64,000 nt of DNA from Streptococcus devriesei DSM 19639 (GTDB lineage: Bacteria > Bacillota > Bacilli > Lactobacillales > Streptococcaceae): positions 94,773 through 158,772 of the forward strand of contig NZ_AUIN01000013.1 in the NCBI RefSeq assembly GCF_000423725.1, in the 5' to 3' direction. The notes under the pieces are model-generated. The model made no database searches, was not told the DNA's origin, and saw only the letters and a program-made list of their open reading frames with translations. Position 1 is the first letter of the stretch. The number at the start of each line of letters is the position of its first letter. Positions 9,082 to 17,655 of this stretch are shown in pieces. The position numbers and the translations under genes were made by a program.

Positions 9082-10521
9082 CTAATAGTCTAATTCAAAG
9101 TACTTACCGGCTGGCTGCCCTTGTTTGATAGCAATACCGGTCTGGTCTGCATGCGGGAAAACGCGGCCTGTAAATACTTTTTCCCCCTTATTGATGAAAA
9201 TTTCAAAAATGGACTTATCAATGAAAATATTGGCGGTCGTTGTTTTGTTATCAATTGTACAGGAACGGGTTGTGCCGTATTCAAGAGCGTACTGTTCTCC
9301 TGCCTGAGAGCGATCCAGCAGAATTTCCCCTTTTTTGGTATCAACAACTATTGATAAGCCTTTGCTGTCTTGATCAGCAAATAAGATAATTTCACTGCGG
9401 CTGTCCTTATCAAAAGTCAGCTCCAGCTCATAAGTATTGTTGGTTGAGCTCATATTGGTGAAGTTCTGTTCTTCCTGACGAAGGGCAGTAACAGTATCGA
9501 CAGGATACTGGTAGAGTTTTCCGTCTTTAATCGTCAGTTCTTTAACCAGGCTCATAGCTCCCTGATAATCATACTTATCGGTCGGGTATTCCACATCAGG
9601 AAGTCCGATCCAGCTGATAGACAAGGCTCTGCCGTTAGGAGCGTTGAAGGCCTGAGTTGCATAGACTTCAAAGCCATAATCTAAATTATGAATCTCGGAA
9701 GGATTGACCAGAGCCGCTTTTTCTGTGTCAAACGTTTGACCTATCTTATACATGTTTGGATAAATGTTGTCGTAATCAATGACCTTTTTGTCAAGCCCTT
9801 GAGGACAGTAAAGAAGAACCGGCTGGTCATCTACAAAAACCAGATTGGGGCATTCAATCATGTAAGAGGTGGCATCATTGTCAAAATCCAAATCTCCGAC
9901 AAAGGTCCATTTTTTATAACTATTGTTCAGTGCCTTATAAAGCTTGATAAATCCTTTTTTATCCAGACTTTGGGCACCGATAATAGCGTAGTAGTCGCCT
10001 TTGTAGAAGAAAATCTGCGGGTCGCGAAAATGTTCGGTAACATCGTCTGGCTTAGCAATCAGCGTTTGAGGGACTTTTTCTAAATGTCCGCTGCTGTCCA
10101 GCAGACCGCCGTTTTGATAAGTATGCCGCACCCAGTTTTCATCGCGGACATTGCCTGTATAAAAGATGAACAGCTTATCGCCAAACTGCATGGCAGAGCC
10201 CGAGTACATGCCGTGGCTGTCCAGAGAAGTATCCGGATATAAGATTGTTCCTGTTTCTTTAAAATGGATTAAGTCGGTTGACTCTGTCTGTACCCAAGAT
10301 TTGAGACCGTGAGCTGCTCCAAAAGGGAAGTACTGATAGAACAGCTGCCATTTTCCTTTGAAGTAGGAGAAGCCGTTGGGATCATTGAGAAGACCATAGG
10401 CCGGTTCAACATGAAATACTGTATGCCAAGGAGAACGTGCAGCATTGTCTTTGATTTTCTGAACCTCTTCCTTTGTCCATTTATCATATGGTTTATACTT
10501 TTGTTCTGTTGTTAATGCCAT
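9082..10521 (-). CDS. scrB: Sucrose-6-phosphate hydrolase
   Basis: ScrB cleaves the sucrose-6-phosphate delivered by ScrA into glucose-6-phosphate and fructose in the cytoplasm. The 479 residues match the usual length. GH32 residues are Asp47 in LLNDPNG, Asp167 in FRDPQ and Glu223 in IECPN, with the C-terminal beta-sandwich from about 345. The gene is divergent from scrA across a 190-base control region and is followed directly by scrR. ATG 10521 has GGAGGCACT just upstream. The intact NDPNG motif and its position opposite scrA make this the canonical scrB, against the SDPNG version at 6411-7871. Confidence 0.95.
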   Translation of the reverse strand: MALTTEQKYKPYDKWTKEEVQKIKDNAARSPWHTVFHVEPAYGLLNDPNGFSYFKGKWQLFYQYFPFGAAHGLKSWVQTESTDLIHFKETGTILYPDTSLDSHGMYSGSAMQFGDKLFIFYTGNVRDENWVRHTYQNGGLLDSSGHLEKVPQTLIAKPDDVTEHFRDPQIFFYKGDYYAIIGAQSLDKKGFIKLYKALNNSYKKWTFVGDLDFDNDATSYMIECPNLVFVDDQPVLLYCPQGLDKKVIDYDNIYPNMYKIGQTFDTEKAALVNPSEIHNLDYGFEVYATQAFNAPNGRALSISWIGLPDVEYPTDKYDYQGAMSLVKELTIKDGKLYQYPVDTVTALRQEEQNFTNMSSTNNTYELELTFDKDSRSEIILFADQDSKGLSIVVDTKKGEILLDRSQAGEQYALEYGTTRSCTIDNKTTTANIFIDKSIFEIFINKGEKVFTGRVFPHADQTGIAIKQGQPAGKYFELDY

Positions 10522-10548
10522 AGTGCCTCCATCATATAATTCTATACT

Positions 10549-10678
10549 ATTATACTAGACGTTTTCTTCTTAAAAATCAATATTTTAACGCAAAAACTAA
10601 CTTTTTTCTGTAAAACGATTGACATATTATAAAAAAATGATAAAATATAAAGCGTGGGAAGTAAAAAAACGCTTTCAA
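10549..10678. promoter_or_regulatory. Divergent scrB/scrA promoter-operator region
   Basis: For scrA, TTGACA (10619-10624) and TAAAAT (10641-10646) are 16 bases apart. For scrB, a minus-strand TATAAT lies at 10549-10554 with a weak -35 (TTGATT, 20-base spacer). Downstream of the scrA -10, AAAGCGT (10649-10655) and ACGCTTT (10669-10675) form an inverted pair. The minus-strand 15-mer at 10664-10678, TTGAAAGCGTTTTTT, fits the cre consensus at 14 of 15 positions. The region therefore carries likely ScrR and/or CcpA sites. Confidence 0.65.
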
Positions 10679-10713
10679 AAAACATAACAAAATATCAAAG
10701 GAGTTTTTTGCAA

Positions 10714-12621
10714 ATGGATAATACACAAATTGCAAAAGAAGTCATTGAGGCCTTAGGAGGACGGGACAACGTACGCAGCGTTGCTCACTGTGCTACCAGG
10801 CTTCGTGTAATGGTTGTTGATGAGGATAAAATTGACAAAAAAAAGGCTGAGAGCATCGAAAAAGTTCAAGGAGCCTTCTTTAATTCCGGTCAATATCAAA
10901 TCATCTTCGGAACAGGTACTGTTAACAAGATTTACGATGAAGTGGTATCACTTGGCTTGCCTACCTCTTCAACCGGAGAACAAAAAGCTCAAGCCGCTAA
11001 AGAAGGAAATGCCTTCCAGCGCGCTATTCGGACTTTTGGTGATGTCTTCGTACCGCTTTTGCCGGCTATCGTTGCTACAGGTCTTTTTATGGGTGTCCGC
11101 GGTGCCATCAATAACGACACAATCTTAGGATTATTCGGCACTACATCAAAAGCTTTTTCAGCATCGAATTTCTATACTTATACGGTAGTCTTGACTGATA
11201 CGGCCTTTGCCTTCTTTCCAGCCTTAATTTCCTGGTCTGCCTTTCGTGTGTTTGGCGGGAATCCGGTTATTGGTTTGGTACTCGGTTTAATGATGGTTAA
11301 CTCAGCTTTGCCAAATGCTTGGGATGTTGCCTCTAATGCAGCTAAACCTATCATGTACTTCGGCTTTATTCCGGTAGTTGGTTATCAAAACTCTGTATTG
11401 CCGGCTTTCTTCGTTGGTCTGCTGGGTGCTAAATTTGAAAAATGGCTGCACAAAAAAGTTCCGGACGTACTTGATTTATTGGTAGTGCCGTTTGTGACAT
11501 TTACAGTCATGTCTGCTCTTGCACTCTTTGTTATCGGCCCTGTCTTCCACTCAGTTGAAGACTATGTCCTTGCTGCTACGAAGTTCCTCTTACATTTACC
11601 GCTTGGTTTGTCAGGTTTGATACTCGGAGGACTCCATCAATTGGTCGTTGTGACCGGTGTTCACCACATTTTCAACTTGCTTGAATCACAATTGATTGCG
11701 GCAGACGGAAAAGACCCATTTAACGCTATTATTACAGCAGCGATGACTGCACAGGCCGGCGCAACACTTGCAGTCGGTGTGAAAACAAAATCTGCTAAAT
11801 TAAAAGCCCTTGCCTTCCCGGCAGCTTTATCAGCAGGTTTGGGAATCACTGAACCAGCAATCTTTGGTGTAAACTTACGTTTTGGTAAACCATTTATCTT
11901 AGGGCTTGTCGCAGGTGCTTTCGGCGGCTGGCTGGCATCATTATTCAACCTTGCCGGAACAGGTTTTGGTATTACAATCATTCCGGGTTCCCTCCTTTAC
12001 TTGAATGGACAGATTCTTAAGTATGTTATCATGGTATTGGTAACAACAGCGCTTGGTTTTGCTTTGACTTACTTCTTTGGTTATGAAGATGAAGAAGAAC
12101 AAGCAGAAGAAACTGTAAAGGAAACAGAAGAAACAAAAGCCGCAGCAGAAACTCCTGTTGAAGTGACTGATGATGTCCTCAGCGCACCTCTTGCCGGTGA
12201 AGTTGTGGATCTGAAATCAGTAAAAGATCCGGTATTCTCCAGCGAAGCAATGGGTAAAGGTGTTGCCATCAAACCTAGCGGCAACGCTGTTTATGCACCA
12301 GCTGACGGTACAATTCAAATCGCATTTGACACAGGCCATGCCTACGGTATTAAGACCGACAAGGGAGCAGAAATCCTGATTCATATCGGTATTGATACAG
12401 TATCTATGAATGGTGACGGCTTTGATCAAAAAGTAAAAGCTGACCAAAAAGTGAAAAAAGGCGATGTTCTGGGAACATTTGACAGTGCTAAGATTGCACA
12501 AGCCGGTCTTGATGACACAACCATGTTTATCATTACTAACACGGCAGATTATGCTTCAGTTTCACCTGTTGCCTCAGGAACAGTGGCTGTTGGCGATGAC
12601 TTGCTGGAAGTTAAAAAATAA
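10714..12621 (+). CDS. scrA: Sucrose-specific PTS EIIBCA
   Basis: ScrA imports sucrose across the membrane and phosphorylates it to sucrose-6-phosphate. I place the start at ATG 10714 (AAAGGAG at 10697-10703), giving 635 residues; an upstream in-frame GTG (10654) falls in the operator region and is unlikely. Domain order is EIIB (1-90, phosphorylated Cys26 in AHCATRL), EIIC (about 110-455, hydrophobic, with HQLVVVTGVHHIF and GITEPAIFGVNLR) and EIIA (about 490-635, with APLAGEV and His557 in EILIHIGIDTV). An acidic linker EDEEEQAEETVKE joins C and A. The product pairs with divergent scrB and downstream scrK. Confidence 0.96.
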   Translation: MDNTQIAKEVIEALGGRDNVRSVAHCATRLRVMVVDEDKIDKKKAESIEKVQGAFFNSGQYQIIFGTGTVNKIYDEVVSLGLPTSSTGEQKAQAAKEGNAFQRAIRTFGDVFVPLLPAIVATGLFMGVRGAINNDTILGLFGTTSKAFSASNFYTYTVVLTDTAFAFFPALISWSAFRVFGGNPVIGLVLGLMMVNSALPNAWDVASNAAKPIMYFGFIPVVGYQNSVLPAFFVGLLGAKFEKWLHKKVPDVLDLLVVPFVTFTVMSALALFVIGPVFHSVEDYVLAATKFLLHLPLGLSGLILGGLHQLVVVTGVHHIFNLLESQLIAADGKDPFNAIITAAMTAQAGATLAVGVKTKSAKLKALAFPAALSAGLGITEPAIFGVNLRFGKPFILGLVAGAFGGWLASLFNLAGTGFGITIIPGSLLYLNGQILKYVIMVLVTTALGFALTYFFGYEDEEEQAEETVKETEETKAAAETPVEVTDDVLSAPLAGEVVDLKSVKDPVFSSEAMGKGVAIKPSGNAVYAPADGTIQIAFDTGHAYGIKTDKGAEILIHIGIDTVSMNGDGFDQKVKADQKVKKGDVLGTFDSAKIAQAGLDDTTMFIITNTADYASVSPVASGTVAVGDDLLEVKK

Positions 12622-12629
12622 CAGATTTT

Positions 12630-12670
12630 GCTGAGGTTAGTACACACATCTAGCCTCAGCTTTTATTTTT
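12630..12670 (+). terminator. Intrinsic terminator after scrA
   Basis: GCTGAGG (12630-12636) pairs with CCTCAGC (12654-12660) and is followed by TTTTATTTTT. Confidence 0.88.
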
Positions 12671-12700
12671 ATTATGCAGCATTAAAAGCAGGATTCTTTC

Positions 12701-12728
12701 TTAACAGACCCTTTATTTATGGTATAAT
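12701..12728 (+). promoter_or_regulatory. Promoter of scrK
   Basis: TTAACA (12701-12706) and TATAAT (12723-12728) lie 16 bases apart, with TG one base before the -10. About 80 bases of 5' untranslated RNA follow, with a GAGG ribosome site at 12802-12805. Confidence 0.6.
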
Positions 12729-12811
12729 GAAAAGTAGTTTCCTATAAAATTATGCTCTTGCAAGCAAGGGTAACTACCGGATATTGAAGCAAAAAAGATT
12801 CGAGGTTTACT

Positions 12812-13693
12812 ATGTCTAAATTATATGGCAGCGTGGAAGCTGGCGGAACAAAATTTGTCTGTGCAGTTGGCGATGACAATTTTCAGATCGTTGAAAAAGT
12901 TCAATTTCCAACAACAACTCCTTACGAAACGATTGAAAAGACTGTTGACTTTTTCAAAAAATTCGAAGCAGATTTGGCCGGGATAGCAATCGGTTCTTTT
13001 GGGCCTATTGACATTGATCCAAATTCAGAAACTTACGGTTATATTACGTCAACCCCCAAACCTAACTGGGCCAATGTTGATTTGGTAGGTTTGATGTCCA
13101 AAGATTTTAAGATTCCTTTTTACTTTACAACGGATGTTAATTCTTCTGCCTACGGGGAAACCGTTGCTCGCCCTAAGGTGAAAAGCTTGGTCTACTACAC
13201 AATCGGTACCGGTATCGGAGCAGGAGCTATCCAAAACGGTGAATTTATCGGCGGTGTCGGACACACAGAAGCAGGACATACTTATATGGCTCTTCATCCA
13301 AGCGATGCAGCTAACGATTTTTACGGTGTCTGCCCTTTTCATAGGGGCTGTCTGGAAGGTCTGGCTGCAGGTCCCAGTCTTGAAGCCAGAACTGGTATTC
13401 GCGGGGAACTGATTGAGCAAAATTCAGATGTTTGGGATATTCAAGCTTACTATATTGCTCAGGCTGCTATTCAGGCGACAATGCTTTACCGGCCGCAGGT
13501 TATCGTTTTTGGCGGCGGTGTCATGGCTCAGGAACATATGCTGCGCCGGGTCCGTGAAAAATTTACGGCCTTGCTTAATGACTATCTTCCAGTGCCTGAT
13601 GTTAAAGATTACATCGTCACACCGGCAGTTGCTGATAACGGTTCTGCGACATTGGGAAATTTTGCTCTGGCGAAAAAAATTACTAAAAAATAA
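12812..13693 (+). CDS. scrK: Fructokinase, ROK family
   Basis: ScrK phosphorylates the fructose released by ScrB to fructose-6-phosphate. The 293-residue ROK protein shows the ATP site GGTKFVCAVG (near 11), the IGTGIGAGAI phosphate loop (near 133), the ROK zinc motif built from His in GHTEAGH and the CPFHRGC cluster (near 171-180), and EGLAAGPS. Another ATP-region segment is VIVFGGGVM near 230. It lies downstream of scrA behind its own promoter. In the S. mutans arrangement I recall, scrK is followed by manA; here a beta-glucoside cassette separates them. Confidence 0.93.
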   Translation: MSKLYGSVEAGGTKFVCAVGDDNFQIVEKVQFPTTTPYETIEKTVDFFKKFEADLAGIAIGSFGPIDIDPNSETYGYITSTPKPNWANVDLVGLMSKDFKIPFYFTTDVNSSAYGETVARPKVKSLVYYTIGTGIGAGAIQNGEFIGGVGHTEAGHTYMALHPSDAANDFYGVCPFHRGCLEGLAAGPSLEARTGIRGELIEQNSDVWDIQAYYIAQAAIQATMLYRPQVIVFGGGVMAQEHMLRRVREKFTALLNDYLPVPDVKDYIVTPAVADNGSATLGNFALAKKITKK

Positions 13694-13712
13694 ATGATTT
13701 ATATAAAATTTC

Positions 13713-13737
13713 AGACTGAAGAAAAAGTCTATTTTTT
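13713..13737 (+). terminator. Weak hairpin-T-run after scrK
   Basis: AGACT (13713-13717) and AGTCT (13726-13730) flank an A-rich loop and are followed by ATTTTTT. The stem is only five base pairs, so this is a weak terminator candidate. Confidence 0.4.
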
Positions 13738-13758
13738 CAAAAAGTAATATTTTGTTAT

Positions 13759-13893
13759 GATACTTTCCTTAGGTAGCACGGACGGTAGCGACTTCCTTCG
13801 GAATTCCATACCTAGATTTTGAGTCTGGGTCTCAAAATCTCCGAGAGGCAGAAACAGTGAGTTTCTGCCTCTTTTGCTACATCGGAAAGTATC
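13759..13893. repeat. Multi-hairpin intergenic element with 10-bp terminal inverted repeats
   Basis: GATACTTTCC (13759-13768) and GGAAAGTATC (13884-13893) are perfect inverted repeats. A second helix, GTAGCA (13773-13778) with TGCTAC (13875-13880), lies inside. Within these are GATTTTGAG/CTCAAAATC (13815-13839) and GAGGCAGAAAC/GTTTCTGCCTC (13845-13871). Nothing codes here. It may be a MITE-like element or a structured RNA; I saw no second copy in this window. Confidence 0.65.
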
Positions 13894-14003
13894 AGGTTAG
13901 GCTTTGATTGTCTCTATATCATTTTACAAAAATGAAAAGTAATATTATTCTATGATGAAATTTTAGAGAGAATTTAGTTTTGAGAGTTTGTCTACAACCT
14001 GAA

Positions 14004-14042
14004 ATCCATGGTTGATTTCAACCATGGATCTTTGTCTTTTTT
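14004..14042 (+). terminator. Hairpin terminator facing the bglA end
   Basis: ATCCATGGTTG pairs with CAACCATGGAT (14004-14029), followed by CTTTGTCTTTTTT. It would stop transcription reading from scrK into the convergent 6-phospho-beta-glucosidase gene. Confidence 0.75.
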
Positions 14043-14051
14043 GTTGATTGA

Positions 14052-15449
14052 TTAATCTTCAAAGCCGTTGTATTTAGATAATTCTTTGAAGAAATATCCA
14101 GATTTTTTAATAGTACGCTCTCCTTGTTTATCAAGATTAACCGCGATTAATCCGTAACGATTTTTATAGGCATTGGTCCAAGACCAGTTGTCCATAAAAG
14201 TCCATAAATGATAACCTAGGCAGTTGGCGCCTTCTTCTATGGCTTGGTGAAGATAGCGAAGGTGCCCTTTGATAAATTCGATGCGGTAATCATCTTCAAT
14301 TTGTCCGTCTTTGTTGACATAACGCTCCTCGCCTTCAACCCCCATACCGTTTTCGGAAATAAAACATGGAATATTTCCGTAGTCATCGCGGATAGTTATC
14401 ATGATATCATAGATTCCCTTTTCATAAATTTCCCAGCCGCGGTAAGGATTCATTTTTTTACCGGGCATATCGTAATAGTCAAAGTAGTCCTCAGGCATGG
14501 GCTGATTTGCAGTTTTGCCAATAGCTTTCTCCTTAGCCTGAACTCGCCGTGGCTGATAGTAGTTGACTCCTAAAAAGTCAATTGTATTTTTGCTGATAAC
14601 CTCCAGATCAGCTGCGGTATGATGAGGAATCATATCAAGCTCTTTGATAATAGTGACTAAATCTTTTGGAAATTGTCCTTTAATAGCCGGATCCAAAAAT
14701 GAACGGTTAAAAAAGGCGTCGGCAATGCTTGCAGCCTTAACATCCTCGGGATTATTTTTATCACGTGGATAAGTAGGTGTTACATTAAGAATAATCCCGA
14801 TTTTTCCATCCTGTGTCTGATGGTATTTCTCGATAGCTCTGGCACTGGCTAAAGCTTCATTGAAGGCTACTTGGACAGCATGCTTAAGGTTTTGTTCATT
14901 GGGATAATGAAACTGATAAAGATAACCTCCTTCGGCAGGAACGATGGGCTCATTATGAGTAAACCAGTACTTGACACGGTCGCCGAAAAGCTGAAAGCAT
15001 GTTTGGGCAAAATAAACGTAGGCATCAATTGTTTTACGGCTGAGCCACCCTCCTTCTTCCTGCAGTGCCACGGGCATATCAAAATGATAAAGATTAATGA
15101 AAGGTTCGATGCCATTTGCAATTAATTCATCAATGAAGTCGTTGTAAAATGCGACTGCTTTTTGATTTATACTGCCGACACCATCAGGGATAAGGCGGCT
15201 CCATTGAATAGATGTTCTAAAAGAATTATGCCCGGTCTTTTTCATTAGCTGAATATCTTCTTTGTAGTGAATATAACCATATGAAGCCTTATCTGGACCT
15301 ACTTGGTTAAAAAATTTATCGGGTTCTTGCCGATACCAGTAATCCCAGATATTGTCGCCTTTTCCGTCATTGTTAAAACGCCCTTCTGTTTGCGGGCCGC
15401 TGGATGCACTCCCCCAGAAAAAATCCTTTGGAAATCTGTAAACAGTCAT
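14052..15449 (-). CDS. bglA: 6-phospho-beta-glucosidase, GH1
   Basis: A 465-residue GH1 hydrolase that would cleave phosphorylated aryl-beta-glucosides or cellobiose-6-phosphate after PTS uptake. The acid/base Glu167 is in FTHNEPI and the nucleophile Glu is in FISENGMG (around residue 365). The N-terminus FPKDFFWGSASSGPQTEG is the standard GH1 first strand. It is cytoplasmic, with no signal peptide. It is divergent from an EIIC gene across a control region of about 150 bases, followed by a GntR-type regulator, so the three form a beta-glucoside use cassette. Cellobiose, salicin or arbutin could be the substrate; sequence does not choose. Confidence 0.92.
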   Translation of the reverse strand: MTVYRFPKDFFWGSASSGPQTEGRFNNDGKGDNIWDYWYRQEPDKFFNQVGPDKASYGYIHYKEDIQLMKKTGHNSFRTSIQWSRLIPDGVGSINQKAVAFYNDFIDELIANGIEPFINLYHFDMPVALQEEGGWLSRKTIDAYVYFAQTCFQLFGDRVKYWFTHNEPIVPAEGGYLYQFHYPNEQNLKHAVQVAFNEALASARAIEKYHQTQDGKIGIILNVTPTYPRDKNNPEDVKAASIADAFFNRSFLDPAIKGQFPKDLVTIIKELDMIPHHTAADLEVISKNTIDFLGVNYYQPRRVQAKEKAIGKTANQPMPEDYFDYYDMPGKKMNPYRGWEIYEKGIYDIMITIRDDYGNIPCFISENGMGVEGEERYVNKDGQIEDDYRIEFIKGHLRYLHQAIEEGANCLGYHLWTFMDNWSWTNAYKNRYGLIAVNLDKQGERTIKKSGYFFKELSKYNGFED

Positions 15450-15479
15450 TGTATTCTCCTTATCAGTAGTTTATTTCTC

Positions 15480-15560
15480 TATAATTGTATATCATTTTTT
15501 AAAAAAGAACAATTCTTTTTTAAAAAAGACTAGACTTTTAAATAAAAATATTATATATTT
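15480..15560. promoter_or_regulatory. Divergent control region between bglA and the EIIC gene
   Basis: This AT-rich region holds the inverted repeat AAAAAAGAA/TTCTTTTTT around 15501-15521 and GACTAGAC at 15528-15535, one base away from the palindrome GTCTAGAC seen in HutC-type GntR operators (consensus GTNTANAC). A TATTAT/TATATA cluster at 15549-15558 may be the EIIC -10. The GntR/UTRA protein encoded at 16903 is the natural candidate to bind here. Confidence 0.45.
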
Positions 15561-15599
15561 GTAGTGCAAAAATCAAATAAAAAGAAAAGAGGAGCTGCT

Positions 15600-16868
15600 A
15601 TGAACAAAGTTCTAGATGCTATCAGTGACAAACTTTTGCCTTTGGCAAACAAACTAGGTTCAAATAGGTACTTGGGAATTTTGCGGGATGCTTTTATGCT
15701 GGCCTTTCCTTTGACAATGTTTGGGTCTATTGTTGTCGTTATAACGAATCTTCCCTTCTTTGATGACAGTACCAAAACGATGCTGACAGGATTATTAGGC
15801 AGCGGTCAAAATGCTACGATGTCTATTATGACTGTATTTGTAACGTTTGGTATCGGCTATTATTTATCTCAATCCTATGATGTTGAAGGTATTTTTGGCG
15901 GAGCAGTTTCTTTTGCGAGTTTCTTGCTTTTAACACCATTTTATGTGACTTTAGACAACGGGAAGTCCGTTTCAGGTGTATTGAGCTTGGACCGCTTGGG
16001 GGCTAAAGGGATGTTCTTGGGAATGATTGTTGCTTTTTTAGCAGCAGAAATTTACTGCCGAACAACGAAAAAAGGGTGGCAGATTAAAATGCCTGACAGT
16101 GTGCCGCCGGCTGTTGCAAAATCTTTTGCTGCCTTGATTCCTGCTATTTTGACCTTGTCTGTCTTCTTGCTTGTTAATGCTGCAGTAACTGGTATTTTAA
16201 AGACCAATCTTCATGATGTCATTTACGAGGTGATTCAAGCTCCTCTTGTCGGGCTTGGCAGCAGCATTTGGGCGACTTTGATTGCTATTTTCTTTATACA
16301 GTTTTTATGGTTCTTCGGTCTTCACGGTCAGATTCTTGTGAATTCTGTAATGGATCCTATCTGGAACACATTGATGTTAGACAATTTGGAAGCCTATAAA
16401 GATGGCAGTCACTTACCGCATATCATTTCCAAGCCTTTCATGGAAACATTTACTGTCGGTTTGGGAGGGTCAGGCATGACTTTGGCGGTGGTCATCATAA
16501 TGGCCTTTGTTCTTAAGAAAAAACTGTACCGCGATGTTGGACGCTTAGCATTAGGTGCCGGTATCTTTAATGTCAATGAACCTGTGATTTTCGGTTTGCC
16601 TATTGTTTTAAATGCGACTATTTTAATTCCTTGGGTTCTTGCGCCGATTATTGTTACTGCTTTTAACTATTCCGTCATGGCTGTTGGTCTTGTTCCTGCT
16701 CCAACAGGTGTTTCAGTACCTTGGACGGTTCCTGTATTCTTTAGCGGTATGTTAGCTACCAATTCCATTTTGGGAGGTATTTTACAAATCATTGATATGT
16801 TTATTGTTGGTTTTCTATGGTATCCTTTCCTGCGTGTGCTGGACAAACAGCCTGACTCTGCGTTATAA
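15600..16868 (+). CDS. PTS EIIC subunit, lactose/cellobiose family
   Basis: The 422-residue membrane channel subunit of a beta-glucoside PTS. I chose ATG 15600 (site AGAGGAG at 15588-15594) over an ATG 12 codons upstream. About ten hydrophobic segments are visible, with the family signatures FFGLHGQILVNSVMDPIW and FNVNEPVIFGLPIVLN. No EIIA or EIIB gene lies nearby, so it must borrow these from another locus. It is divergent from the 6-phospho-beta-glucosidase and followed after 34 bases by the GntR regulator. The sugar is unproven. Confidence 0.88.
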   Translation: MNKVLDAISDKLLPLANKLGSNRYLGILRDAFMLAFPLTMFGSIVVVITNLPFFDDSTKTMLTGLLGSGQNATMSIMTVFVTFGIGYYLSQSYDVEGIFGGAVSFASFLLLTPFYVTLDNGKSVSGVLSLDRLGAKGMFLGMIVAFLAAEIYCRTTKKGWQIKMPDSVPPAVAKSFAALIPAILTLSVFLLVNAAVTGILKTNLHDVIYEVIQAPLVGLGSSIWATLIAIFFIQFLWFFGLHGQILVNSVMDPIWNTLMLDNLEAYKDGSHLPHIISKPFMETFTVGLGGSGMTLAVVIIMAFVLKKKLYRDVGRLALGAGIFNVNEPVIFGLPIVLNATILIPWVLAPIIVTAFNYSVMAVGLVPAPTGVSVPWTVPVFFSGMLATNSILGGILQIIDMFIVGFLWYPFLRVLDKQPDSAL

Positions 16869-16902
16869 TTAATCGTAAATACACAAGGAACAGGAGCAGT
16901 CT

Positions 16903-17628
16903 ATGCCAAAATACGAAGAAATTGCAGGCATTCTTCGCGGTAGGATTTCTGATGGGACTTACCCGGTAAATTCTATGCTGCCAATCCAAGCAGATTTGGC
17001 TAAGGAATTTGGGGTCAGCCGTATGACGGTAAAAAAAGCTGTTGAGCTGTTAGCGATTGAAGGGCTGGTTTTTTCAAAACAAGGGAATGGGACGAAAATT
17101 CTAAACTCGTCATTCTGGAATAAGGAAGACTCTAAATTTCGTCTGAATAATTACAACGGATTGACTTATGATTTAAAAGACGATCCCAGAACATTAACCA
17201 GTCGCATAATTGAATTTTCTGTTGAATTTCCCAGTAAAGAAATAGCTGAACGCTTGCAAATTGAACTCGCTGCTCCTGTTTATAAAATTATTCGCTTGCG
17301 TTTGCTGGACGGAAAACCATATGCCTTAGAACATACCTACATGCCCTGTGATTTAGTGCCTGGTCTGGATGATGCTGTTTTACTGACATCCATTTATGAT
17401 TATTTGTGGCATCGTTTAGGATTGAAATTTGCTGGTTCTTATCGCCATATTACAGCTGAGAAACCAGACAGTTACGATAAAGATTATTTGGACTGTCAAA
17501 AGGAAGATCCTGTTTTGCAGGTTGAGCAGGTGGTTTATCTTGAAAATGGGCGGCCGATTGAATATTCTCGCAGCCGTAATCGCTTTGATACAAGAGGTTA
17601 TTCTTTGTTGGATGTTAAAAACAATTAG
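16903..17628 (+). CDS. GntR-family (HutC/UTRA) transcription regulator
   Basis: A 241-residue regulator with an N-terminal winged helix (KYEEIAGILRGRISDGTYP, then LAKEFGVSRMTVKKAVELLA at about 38-57) and a C-terminal UTRA ligand domain (about 85-235, with YKIIRLRLLDGKPYALEHTY and the closing RNRFDTRGYSLLDV pattern). Such proteins usually sense the phosphorylated sugar. Its place next to an EIIC and a GH1 phospho-glucosidase suggests it controls the cassette. Start ATG 16903 has GGAGCAG upstream. manA follows by 27 bases and may be read from the same transcript. Confidence 0.9.
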   Translation: MPKYEEIAGILRGRISDGTYPVNSMLPIQADLAKEFGVSRMTVKKAVELLAIEGLVFSKQGNGTKILNSSFWNKEDSKFRLNNYNGLTYDLKDDPRTLTSRIIEFSVEFPSKEIAERLQIELAAPVYKIIRLRLLDGKPYALEHTYMPCDLVPGLDDAVLLTSIYDYLWHRLGLKFAGSYRHITAEKPDSYDKDYLDCQKEDPVLQVEQVVYLENGRPIEYSRSRNRFDTRGYSLLDVKNN

Positions 17629-17655
17629 CAGAGTAAGTGACAAAAAGGAGAACTA

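Noticed and set aside
9688..10083. 131-residue plus-strand ORF inside scrB
   Set aside because: It runs opposite to a well-supported GH32 gene and has no recognisable motif.
10654..10713. GTG start of scrA 20 codons upstream
   Set aside because: It falls in the promoter-operator region and has no ribosome site; ATG 10714 fits the EIIB domain start.
13759..13893. tRNA or small rRNA gene
   Set aside because: The multi-branch fold lacks tRNA-conserved bases (no TTCRANNC arm, no CCA) and arms of the right length.
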